Shown here in pieces: positions 1-6,285 of a stretch of DNA of 7,751 nucleotides. Below the pieces are notes generated by a model. That model ran no database searches. It worked only from the letters and a program-made list of their open reading frames with translations, and was not told the origin of the DNA. The position numbers were made by a program, and so were the translations under genes. The stretch is taken from contig NMQN01000837.1 of NCBI GenBank assembly GCA_003575245.1, positions 1 through 7,751 on the forward strand. The letters run 5' to 3'. The first letter of the stretch is position 1, and each line of letters starts with the position of its first letter. Origin of the DNA: Candidatus Atribacteria bacterium 1244-E10-H5-B2 (lineage in GTDB: Bacteria > Atribacterota > JS1 > SB-45 > 34-128).

Positions 1-47
1 CTGCCGGTCTGTTCTGCCGACCAGGTTATATGATCAGTTATCCTAGA

Positions 48-1085
48 TCATCGTGTTTTTTTCCTTCGATCAAAAGAACTATCACCTTTCTGCCCGTAGA
101 TCATAACTTCATAAGAGTCCAAAAATTTCTGACCCTTTTCTTTAAGATACTTGTCTAATTCTTCTTCATATTCTTCATTCAATTCTACATCCCCATTATC
201 TCCCAAAACTATTACATCATAACGATTAGGAAAAGTTTTCTTTCCTATATATGATTGATACCTCTTTTCAGCTTTCCAAATTATCATATTTTTAATCTTC
301 CAATATTTCTCTATCGATAACCATAATCTAACAATATTTTTCCATTTCTCAAACACCATTACATTTGAACCTTTGTTATTTTGATATCTAATTGCTATCG
401 ATAGCCAACTATCATAGTCTTCAGGAACTTTTTTATGGTCAACACTTAGATAGGAAAATTTCTTATGGCCAAACTTTTTTATATTGAAATAAGGTGGATC
501 AGTAAACATAAAATCAAATCTTTCTTTTCCAAATAATTTACTCCAGCCGTTTTCATCCGTGGAATCACCGATAAATAATTTATGTTCTCCGATTCTCCAC
601 AAATCTCCGCTCTTAACTCTTTTAGCACCTTCTTTAATGAATTCCTCTAATTCTTTATCCAAGTCAAATTCCTCATCGATATCCAATCCAAAAATATCAT
701 CCAGTTCTTCTCTGCCGAATCCTACATCCATTAACAAGTCTTCATTTAGATTAGCTAACATATCATAGTCCCAGGAGCCTAAATTTTTATTCTCTCTTAA
801 GTTTGCCTCTCGTAATTCTTCTGTAGTTAGTTCTCGATTAGGTATCCTCACATCGATTTCTTCCTCCCCTCTGCCTAATAATTGTAATATCTTTAACCTC
901 TGATGGCCTGATATTATAACATTATCGGAGTTTATTACTGGAATTGACATAAGGTTAAAGCGTTTAAGACTCTCCTCCAGGTCCTCTTTCTGTTTTAAAG
1001 TCATCTGTCGGGGATTTCCTTGGTAGGGAATTAAGTCGTTTATCTTACGCTCCTCGGTGTGCCATTTTAATTTTTTATTATTCAT
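48..1085 (-). CDS. ParB-domain / beta-class DNA methyltransferase fusion, apparently C-terminally truncated
   Basis: Predicted 345-residue protein using the ATG at 1085. A ParB/sulfiredoxin-like domain occupies about residues 10-105, with the core motif ISGHQR near 58-63 and RENKNLGSWD near 97-106. An acidic linker follows, then a methyltransferase domain with the catalytic motif TDPPY (DPPY about 196-199), which usually indicates N6-adenine methylation. In beta-class enzymes motif X and the AdoMet-binding FxGxG motif come after DPPY; both are absent because the frame ends in TGA at 48-50. The frame stays open from that TGA to the window edge, reading ITDHITWSAEQTG, which looks like protein. 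I therefore suspect a nonsense mutation or base error. An ATG at 1124 would add 13 residues, but the SD AGAGG (1100-1096) and the stop of the preceding gene favour 1085. As read, the enzyme should lack AdoMet binding. In phages such fusions often sit just before the terminase genes; that would lie outside this window. Confidence 0.85.
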   Translation of the reverse strand: MNNKKLKWHTEERKINDLIPYQGNPRQMTLKQKEDLEESLKRFNLMSIPVINSDNVIISGHQRLKILQLLGRGEEEIDVRIPNRELTTEELREANLRENKNLGSWDYDMLANLNEDLLMDVGFGREELDDIFGLDIDEEFDLDKELEEFIKEGAKRVKSGDLWRIGEHKLFIGDSTDENGWSKLFGKERFDFMFTDPPYFNIKKFGHKKFSYLSVDHKKVPEDYDSWLSIAIRYQNNKGSNVMVFEKWKNIVRLWLSIEKYWKIKNMIIWKAEKRYQSYIGKKTFPNRYDVIVLGDNGDVELNEEYEEELDKYLKEKGQKFLDSYEVMIYGQKGDSSFDRRKKTR

Positions 1086-1095
1086 TTTCTCTCGT

Positions 1096-1100
1096 CCTCT
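1096..1100 (-). promoter_or_regulatory. Ribosome binding site deciding the ParB-methyltransferase start
   Basis: AGAGG on the minus strand lies 10 nt before the ATG at 1085 and overlaps the TAG stop (1101-1099) of the preceding methyltransferase. The competing upstream ATG at 1124 has no comparable SD. This supports 1085 as the start and translational coupling of the two genes. Confidence 0.7.
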
Positions 1101-2799
1101 AAAATAAAGATTCTGGAACAGCATTAACTCGCTTTCTTGCTATCTCGCAATACTCTGGGTTGTTATCTATCCCGATATAATCTCGTTTCAATTCCTTGCA
1201 GGCCATCAAAGTCGTCCCACTACCGCAGAAAGGGTCAAGCACTATTCCACCTGTCGGGGTCTTGGTTAGTGTGCAAAGGTATTTCATTAACGCTAATGGC
1301 TTGACGGTTGGATGGTTGTTGCCTGTTTTTTTACTTTTCATTTCGCGGTATTCAATCTCTCCTGAACAATTACTATGGTCGTTTGTTCCATTTAGAGTCT
1401 TACCACAATCTTTACAAACAGGACTTTGGCTATAATTTCCTGCTGTGAATTTTACATTTTCCAATCCTTCGCATCCTCTATTCCTTTCGCTTTTACTTGC
1501 TTTAGCACAGTAGAAGAAACGGGAAGCACCCCGTAATCCATTGCAATAAAAAGTTGTTCCATCATCGCCCCGTTGTGCATAATCGTGATATATCCCTTTA
1601 CTTTTACCAGAATGTCCAGATTTTACTTTTGCGAATGCTCCTGTTTTTGGTGCTTGCTCATCCAACAACCCTGCAGATTCCTCATCTAATATTACATTTG
1701 CAGGGTAGCGACCTTGATGATTTCTGTAATTTTTTATTGAACCTCTATTTTGTTTCCCACCTGCAAAAGTTCCCTTTGGGGCGTCATGGACATTTACCTT
1801 TTCTGTTCCTATCCTTCCCCCATCAATATTTAGCCCTGCTACTCCCCACTTCAAAGCATTATTAGCATAACTGACCTCATTCGGTTTCATACAAACCAAG
1901 ATCGGCTCGTAGGCAGGTTTTAGTCCGTGTGATTTCCAGCCATTCCAGAGGGTGGCTTCGGGGGTTACGGGGGCGGTGATATCCCACTTTCCAAGTCCAC
2001 AATTAAAACTTGAACTATTAGCTTTCCTTGAATCTTTACCCATAACTTTTCTTTCTGCTTCTATATAGTTTTTTGGTCTACCTTCAATTAAATAATCAAA
2101 TCTATTATCTAAATCTAAAAGTTCTTTTAATTTTATCCATATTTCCCAAGTAGGTAAATTAAAGCCCAATTCCCAATTAGCAACACAACCAGTCAATCCA
2201 CCAGTTTTAGATAAAAAATGTTTAGATATCTCTTTTTGTGGTTTATCCCCTCTTTTATCTTTTAACCACTTACCAAGTTCTTTTTTTGCTTCAATAATTT
2301 TTATATTTTTTTCTGCCATCTTATCTATCTGCTTACTTATATCCGTTGCCTTCGGAAATCCACTGCCATAAATCCACATAATACAATCTTTTAAAATCCA
2401 GCCCGCATCTTCAATTGCACAAGCCAGCCTATGATAAGTTCGAGTACCACCAAAGCATAATAGGGTTGCACCTGGCTTGGCTACTCGGAGGGCTTCGGTT
2501 GCCCAGTTATAATGCCATTGCTGTATTTCATAACCATATTTATTTAATTTTGAAAGGTCAGGCAAATTGCTACACCTACCAGCATAATTCTTACCATATT
2601 TAGCTTTCCTTTCTATATCTTTTTTGCTGTTCGGGTTCATTAAATTTCTTGATAATTTATCCCATTCCTTCCCCATAAATTCTAACCCATAGGGCGGGTC
2701 AGTTATTACAGTATCTATACAATTGTCAGGCATTGTTTTCATCACTTCAAGGCAATCACCACATATTATTTGATTTAAAAAATCTTCAGGCCACTTCAT
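1099..2799 (-). CDS. Beta-class site-specific DNA methyltransferase with inserted helix-turn-helix
   Basis: 566 residues. The catalytic motif TDPPYG (DPPY 34-37) is followed by FMGKEWD, typical of phage and island adenine-N6 methyltransferases. At the C-terminus are motif X (HPTVKP, 496-501) and the AdoMet-binding motif LDPFCGSGTT (521-530). All core motifs are present, so the enzyme looks intact. Residues about 171-236 look like an inserted XRE-type helix-turn-helix (KELGKWLKDKRG, GGLTGCVANWE, then LPTWEIWIKLKELL). This insertion sits between the catalytic domain and the ITAPVTPEA segment. C462, C465, H475 and C478 resemble a small zinc knuckle. The start ATG directly abuts the TAA stop of the upstream gene (TAAATG), with a strong SD AGGAG at 2813-2809 and 9-nt spacing, so the genes are coupled. 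Adenine as the target base is inferred from DPPY; the recognition sequence cannot be read from the sequence. Confidence 0.93.
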   Translation of the reverse strand: MKWPEDFLNQIICGDCLEVMKTMPDNCIDTVITDPPYGLEFMGKEWDKLSRNLMNPNSKKDIERKAKYGKNYAGRCSNLPDLSKLNKYGYEIQQWHYNWATEALRVAKPGATLLCFGGTRTYHRLACAIEDAGWILKDCIMWIYGSGFPKATDISKQIDKMAEKNIKIIEAKKELGKWLKDKRGDKPQKEISKHFLSKTGGLTGCVANWELGFNLPTWEIWIKLKELLDLDNRFDYLIEGRPKNYIEAERKVMGKDSRKANSSSFNCGLGKWDITAPVTPEATLWNGWKSHGLKPAYEPILVCMKPNEVSYANNALKWGVAGLNIDGGRIGTEKVNVHDAPKGTFAGGKQNRGSIKNYRNHQGRYPANVILDEESAGLLDEQAPKTGAFAKVKSGHSGKSKGIYHDYAQRGDDGTTFYCNGLRGASRFFYCAKASKSERNRGCEGLENVKFTAGNYSQSPVCKDCGKTLNGTNDHSNCSGEIEYREMKSKKTGNNHPTVKPLALMKYLCTLTKTPTGGIVLDPFCGSGTTLMACKELKRDYIGIDNNPEYCEIARKRVNAVPESLF

Positions 2800-4227
2800 T
2801 TAGAATATCTCCTGTTGGACTTTGGTGATTCTTCTATTCGCCATATCAATATATTCTTGTTTTATCTCAATACCAATAAATCTTTTTCTTTGTTTTAAAG
2901 CTACCAATGCAGTAGTCCCTGCTCCCATAAACGGATCGAGAATTATTCCGCCTTCAAAACCTGCATTGCAACCACAATCAGAATAATAAGATTCTTTTAC
3001 TTGACTCATACTTTTTAATATTCTCTTCTTTGTTTCCGATGGTCTTTGAGCAAATGCTGATTTGTAATCTTTCTGTTCGGTACCGATATATTTACCTTCT
3101 TTATTGCATCCGGCTATTTTCATGTTTTTTGTAATTTGTTTTCCAATTGTTTTATATATTTTTACCCTTGCTTTCCCACACTTTTTACATACAAATTCAG
3201 GACACCCTGCTTTAATCGGTATCTCAATTAAACCTTCCGGATATACTGCAAAATGTGCTTCTGGAAAAGCTCGGGTCGATATAACCCAGACACATCGTTT
3301 ATTGCGACCATTAGGATTTATTTTCCATCCATCTAAACTTTTTCTCGCATTTACGGATGCAGACATTAAATCACCAATTTTAGCTTTGGGCTGGTTTTTT
3401 CCTCTTTTTGTTTCTCTAAAACTGTCATAATTTAATTCCTCAAACTGCTGTTTAAACCAATAATCGTGGCCGGTCCATAATGAAATTTTTTTGATTTCTT
3501 TCTTTCTATATTTTCTTGCTTTCAGAGAGTTATATTTCTCAGCATCTTCTCGGCTTATTTTAGTATTATAATTTTCATAATTTTCTCCAATTAATCTCCA
3601 TTCCCAATCTACTCCCTCTTTGCCTTTAGTGCCTAATGGCTTCTTGTCTACACATTCTAAAGTTTTTTCATTAGTCCAGAATAAAGTTTTGTTGTTTTTC
3701 GTAAAGAAAAATAGATATTCAAAATCAACTGTAAACCTGTCATTAGCACTTGAGGGTATACAACTCAGTTTCCACCAGATTAGAGTATTTCTCTTGACCC
3801 AACCCCGATTAGTCATCTCTATAGAGAAGCGGTAAGGAATATCCAGAAGACATTTCTCGTATCCTTTTGTCAATTTCACATTTCCTCCAGTTGCTCCATA
3901 TCCAACAGTTAATCTGTTTAAATTCGAAGTTTCTAAAGTATGTCCGCTTCTGTTCCCCGAACCGCCATAAGTATCCCCAATCACAATCCAGCAAGTTCCG
4001 TCTTTCCTTAGTACCCTTTTAACCTCATCAAAGATATTACATAATTTTGTTATATATTCTTCAAAGGTTTTTTCTAAACCTAATTGGCCTTCTACCCCAT
4101 AATCCCTAAGATTCCAATATGGCGGAGAGCATATACAACAATTAACTGACTCATCAGGAATCTCCTTTAAAACTTCAAGTGCATTTCCGCATATAATCTT
4201 GTTAATATAATGGTTAATATAATTCAT
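2800..4227 (-). CDS. Beta-class DNA methyltransferase, SPPYW type (probably cytosine-N4)
   Basis: 475 residues. The catalytic motif is CSPPYWNLRDYG (SPPY 34-37). Serine in place of aspartate is usual in cytosine-N4 enzymes, though phage proteins of the SPPYW group are annotated both ways. Near the C-terminus is LDPFMGAGTT (430-439) followed by RFIGIEI, the AdoMet-binding site. Before it, CPEFVCKKC (C342, C347, C350) pairs with CGC (C418, C420), consistent with a zinc ribbon between the target-recognition part and motif I. Residues about 185-300 are lysine-rich and less conserved in appearance, likely the target-recognition region. The start ATG has only a weak AGG at 4238-4236 (8-nt spacing) and lies 23 nt after the stop of the preceding methyltransferase. 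The stop TAA touches the next gene's ATG. All core motifs are present, so it appears functional. Confidence 0.92.
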   Translation of the reverse strand: MNYINHYINKIICGNALEVLKEIPDESVNCCICSPPYWNLRDYGVEGQLGLEKTFEEYITKLCNIFDEVKRVLRKDGTCWIVIGDTYGGSGNRSGHTLETSNLNRLTVGYGATGGNVKLTKGYEKCLLDIPYRFSIEMTNRGWVKRNTLIWWKLSCIPSSANDRFTVDFEYLFFFTKNNKTLFWTNEKTLECVDKKPLGTKGKEGVDWEWRLIGENYENYNTKISREDAEKYNSLKARKYRKKEIKKISLWTGHDYWFKQQFEELNYDSFRETKRGKNQPKAKIGDLMSASVNARKSLDGWKINPNGRNKRCVWVISTRAFPEAHFAVYPEGLIEIPIKAGCPEFVCKKCGKARVKIYKTIGKQITKNMKIAGCNKEGKYIGTEQKDYKSAFAQRPSETKKRILKSMSQVKESYYSDCGCNAGFEGGIILDPFMGAGTTALVALKQRKRFIGIEIKQEYIDMANRRITKVQQEIF

Positions 4228-4250
4228 TAAAAATACCTAAAGAATATTAT

Positions 4251-4610
4251 TTAAATTAAAACTGCTTCTACCGCTCCTAATCTGCACTGTGCAATTTCAA
4301 TATATTCCTTATCATTATCAAATCCGATATATCTTCTTTTTAACATTTTAGCTGCAATACAAGTCGTTCCACTTCCTACAAAGGGATCAAGAATAATATC
4401 ATTTGGGCGGCTACCTAAAATAATTAAATAGCTCATTAGTTTGATCGGCTTTACGGTGGGATGATGGTTTTTAAATTTAACAGTCCTTACATTGCCACTC
4501 CCAGTTTTAAAATTCCCCGCTTCCCCCATCATTTTATTTATATTGGCTCTTACTTTCTCTTCTAATTTTTCACATCCTCTATTCTTCTCAGTCTTGCTTG
4601 CCTTAGGCAC
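4251..4610 (-). CDS. C-terminal half of a split DNA methyltransferase (motifs X and I)
   Basis: 119 codons if opened at the GTG at 4610. It carries HPTVKP (50-55) and LDPFVGSGTT (74-83), then RRYIGFDND. These are the motif X and AdoMet-binding parts of a beta-class methyltransferase, with no catalytic DPPY. It overlaps the preceding frame by 8 nt and has no Shine-Dalgarno before the GTG, so independent initiation looks weak. Dropping one A just before the GTG would join the frames as PYLI-VPKASKTEKNRGCE. The paralogue at 2799-1099 has the matching segment FFYCAKASKSERNRGCE, so the two halves are almost certainly one ancestral protein of about 540 residues. It may be a pseudogene fragment, a base error, a real two-subunit enzyme or a recoded product. 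Confidence 0.8.
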   Translation of the reverse strand: MPKASKTEKNRGCEKLEEKVRANINKMMGEAGNFKTGSGNVRTVKFKNHHPTVKPIKLMSYLIILGSRPNDIILDPFVGSGTTCIAAKMLKRRYIGFDNDKEYIEIAQCRLGAVEAVLI

Positions 4611-5868
4611 TAATAAGATAGGGATAAGTTTTCTGCACTGATTTAGGCAATTCCTTTATGTTAAGTTTTGGTATATCTAAATAACTACCCGAAATTAAAC
4701 ATTCATCACAATAAGTCCTTCCGTCAGCATCCATATAATTTCCGTGTTCTTCAACATATCCACAAATAAAGCAGGGTTGATTAGATAATTTTTTACTTCT
4801 TTCTTCCCACCATTTATCTAAATCAAAATAACGAGAAAATGAACCAGAATCGGCTGGCTCAGTTCTACAATCGCTAATTGGTTTCTTTGTCCATTGATTT
4901 ACTTTTCTATTGCCATAATTGATATGTTTAGGAGAAATTAAAATCTTTCCATCATTCAGCACATTATTACTCACTAAAAAGTTGGCAGGGAATCTCCCTT
5001 TTTTAATATTCGAATTTAGTAGCCCATATCCAAAAGTAGAGCCGAAACAAGTTTTCTTATATTTAACATTTTCAGATAACTGTTTATTATGATGGCCAAC
5101 TCCAAAATCATTACTACCCTTATACGGTATTCTTCCCTCATCTAACCAAGTGATTCCCTTGCCATCCTTTAAAGCCTGGTCCATATAGGTTTTCTCCGAT
5201 AGCGGTTTCATCACCACAAGGATAACTTCTACCGCTGGTTTAGGTTGGAAGCCACCGTAAGAGCCGTCTAAAGTCCTCGCCTCCTCAGAATTAGGAGCTG
5301 TTATTTCTATAGTATGCTTAATTCCGGCATGGTTAAAAGGATCCCCAGTATCCTCTCTCTTTTGAATATCGATATTTGAATCTCCTCTTTCTATATGGCT
5401 AATATCTTTCCCATATCCAACAAATTTTCTGAAACTTTCCCATTTTCTATCAAATTCTTCCTTAGTAGGTTTCCTTCCTAATTCTTTAGTTAATCGTTTC
5501 TTACATTCTTTTTTATCAATTGCTTTGCTAATATTTTGGGCCTTAGGGAATCCTGAAGCATAGCAGTGATACAGACTTGTGAACCCAGTTTTAAATCCTG
5601 CTTCCTCTAAATTTATTATCTGTCTGCTTAATACATCTTGTCTTGGAGCACACATAACGAAGGCAAAGGCTCCGGGTTTTAATACTCGTAAACATTCCTG
5701 CCAAGTAATTACATTTACTAAGGCCTTGTCCCAGTCTCTTCCCATAAATGAATAGCCGTAGGGAGGATCAGTTACTATTAAATCAATGCTTCCGTCCGGA
5801 ATATCTCTCATTCCTTCTCGGCAATCAGTACATATTAATTTGTTTATAAAGTCTTCAGAATATTTCAT
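4603..5868 (-). CDS. N-terminal half of a split DNA methyltransferase (catalytic DPPY motif)
   Basis: 421 residues beginning MKYSEDFINKLICTDC. The catalytic motif TDPPYG (DPPY 34-37) is followed by FMGRDWD, and GRFPAN lies at 291-296. C366, C369, C387 and C390 (CFIC and CDEC) form a likely zinc ribbon near the end. A short helical insertion (KELGRKPTKEEF, about 128-139) lies where the 2799-1099 paralogue carries its helix-turn-helix. The frame ends PYLISA at a TAA (4605-4603) without motif X or the AdoMet-binding motif, which continue in the next frame. Resemblance to the N-terminus of the paralogue (MKWPEDFLNQIICGDC) supports this ATG, although no Shine-Dalgarno is visible: the 12 nt before it are the U-rich tail of the leader terminator. 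Probably adenine-N6 specific if the two halves act together. Confidence 0.85.
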   Translation of the reverse strand: MKYSEDFINKLICTDCREGMRDIPDGSIDLIVTDPPYGYSFMGRDWDKALVNVITWQECLRVLKPGAFAFVMCAPRQDVLSRQIINLEEAGFKTGFTSLYHCYASGFPKAQNISKAIDKKECKKRLTKELGRKPTKEEFDRKWESFRKFVGYGKDISHIERGDSNIDIQKREDTGDPFNHAGIKHTIEITAPNSEEARTLDGSYGGFQPKPAVEVILVVMKPLSEKTYMDQALKDGKGITWLDEGRIPYKGSNDFGVGHHNKQLSENVKYKKTCFGSTFGYGLLNSNIKKGRFPANFLVSNNVLNDGKILISPKHINYGNRKVNQWTKKPISDCRTEPADSGSFSRYFDLDKWWEERSKKLSNQPCFICGYVEEHGNYMDADGRTYCDECLISGSYLDIPKLNIKELPKSVQKTYPYLISA

Positions 5869-5870
5869 TT

Positions 5871-5934
5871 AAAATAAAAAATGGCCTAAACTTTTCAAAT
5901 TATCTTTCAATAATTCTAAAAAGCCTAGGCCATT
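5871..5934 (-). terminator. Intrinsic terminator-like hairpin in the methyltransferase leader
   Basis: Read as minus-strand RNA, 5934-5880 folds into about 24 base pairs with one bulged G (5916) and a 6-nt loop (5909-5904). The outer pairs are AAUGGCCUA with UAGGCCAUU. The U-tract UUUUUUAUUUU (5881-5871) follows at once. Two inner G-U wobbles (5925, 5924) pair only on this strand, since on the plus strand they become A/C mismatches; this supports minus-strand function. The hairpin lies between a strong promoter and the methyltransferase start codon, so it should reduce expression of the whole operon unless it is bypassed. Confidence 0.8.
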
Positions 5935-5949
5935 AACCTAACTTTTAGA
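5915..5949 (-). promoter_or_regulatory. Possible antiterminator hairpin, exclusive with the leader terminator
   Basis: In the leader RNA, UCUAAAAGUUAGG (5949-5937) can pair with CCUAGGCUUUUUAGA (5929-5915), giving about 13 pairs with two single-base bulges (5922, 5924) and a 7-nt loop. The 3' side of this helix is the 5' arm of the terminator hairpin, so the two cannot form together. It is transcribed first but is weaker. I paired it by hand; no energy calculation was made. Confidence 0.4.
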
Positions 5950-5952
5950 CAT
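5938..5952 (-). other. Four-codon mini-ORF in the leader (possible leader peptide)
   Basis: ATG TCT AAA AGT TAG reads MSKS and covers the 5' arm of the possible antiterminator hairpin. A ribosome here would favour the terminator. There is no convincing Shine-Dalgarno, and an open run this short is expected by chance in AT-rich DNA, so this is a weak call. Confidence 0.12.
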
Positions 5953-5976
5953 TATATTATTTAATTTTCTTATTAA

Positions 5977-6005
5977 ATTTTATCAAACTAATTGATTTCT
6001 GTCAA
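5977..6005 (-). promoter_or_regulatory. Sigma70-type promoter of the methyltransferase operon
   Basis: A perfect -35 box TTGACA (6005-6000) is separated by 17 bp from a -10 box TAAAAT (5982-5977, five of six matches to TATAAT). Transcription would start near 5970, giving a leader of about 100 nt before the ATG at 5868. An imperfect dyad ATCAA/TTGAT (5982-5986 and 5992-5996 on the plus strand) falls between the boxes and could be an operator, but its 5-bp arms are weak evidence. Confidence 0.75.
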
Positions 6006-6039
6006 AAAGTAACTTATCTCTGATATTTTCTAATTGTTT

Positions 6040-6285
6040 TCATTTTCTTTCATATTTGGATTCTCCTCTAGGCATAGTAGTTACTGTTACCCGACTTGGT
6101 CCTCTGGATTTTGATAAACTTAAATTTGTTATCTCAATATGACCCTTTTTCTTCAATAGTTCATTACATAGTTTCCTAACTTCGTCTAATAATTTGTTCT
6201 CACTTAATCGAGACTCCGTTCTCGAATAAATTATACCAAGCCAAAATCCTAATAAAGCTGCAATTGTAATAAAAATGAAATTCAT
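6040..6285 (-). CDS. Small single-pass membrane protein, function unknown
   Basis: 81 residues. Residues about 2-20 (IFITIAALLGFWLGIIY) form one hydrophobic helix with no lipobox or clear cleavage site, so an N-terminal anchor with the rest in the cytoplasm is likely. Residues about 24-48 are charged and probably helical; the tail is basic with a serine/threonine-rich segment (SKSRGPSRVTVTT). SD AGAGG (6300-6296) lies 10 nt before the ATG. The ATG overlaps, as ATGA, the stop of the other reading frame of the preceding small gene, which supports both start and operon. I do not recognise a family. Small anchored proteins are common in prophage modules, but nothing here ties it to lysis or exclusion. 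Confidence 0.65.
   Translation of the reverse strand: MNFIFITIAALLGFWLGIIYSRTESRLSENKLLDEVRKLCNELLKKKGHIEITNLSLSKSRGPSRVTVTTMPRGESKYERK

Larger units (their letters stand above)
4251..5868 (-). other. Proposed ancestral single methyltransferase gene across the frame break
   Basis: Joining the two frames by removing one base just before 4610 gives a protein of about 540 residues in the normal beta-class order: DPPY at 34-37, zinc ribbon at 366-390, HPTVKP, then LDPFVGSGTT. This matches the length and layout of the 566-residue paralogue downstream. Confidence 0.65.

Noticed and set aside
394..405. Perfect 12-bp palindrome GCTATCGATAGC
   Set aside because: It lies inside coding sequence (Leu-Ser-Ile-Ala-Ile region), is not repeated as an array and has no promoter nearby; probably chance.
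559..768. Plus-strand open frame of 69 codons rich in serine and asparagine
   Set aside because: It is antisense to the ParB-methyltransferase and its low-complexity composition mirrors the acidic linker on the other strand. No SD or family resemblance.
1196..1865. Plus-strand open frames at 1196-1435 and 1554-1865
   Set aside because: Both lie entirely within the 566-residue methyltransferase, whose motifs establish the minus strand as coding.
2415..2603. Plus-strand open frame of 62 codons
   Set aside because: Shadow of the same methyltransferase; no start signal or recognisable protein features.
3104..3994. Plus-strand open frames at 3104-3430 and 3620-3835 and a minus-strand one at 3809-3994
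   Set aside because: All are contained in the SPPYW methyltransferase in other frames and show no motifs or ribosome binding sites.
48..5868. Complete restriction-modification or BREX/DISARM-like defence system
   Set aside because: No nuclease, helicase, ATPase or phosphatase gene is present in the window; only methyltransferases are visible.
5880..5934. The long inverted repeat as a miniature transposable element
   Set aside because: No target-site duplication is visible at its ends. The G-U pairs, U-tract and position after a promoter fit a transcribed terminator better.
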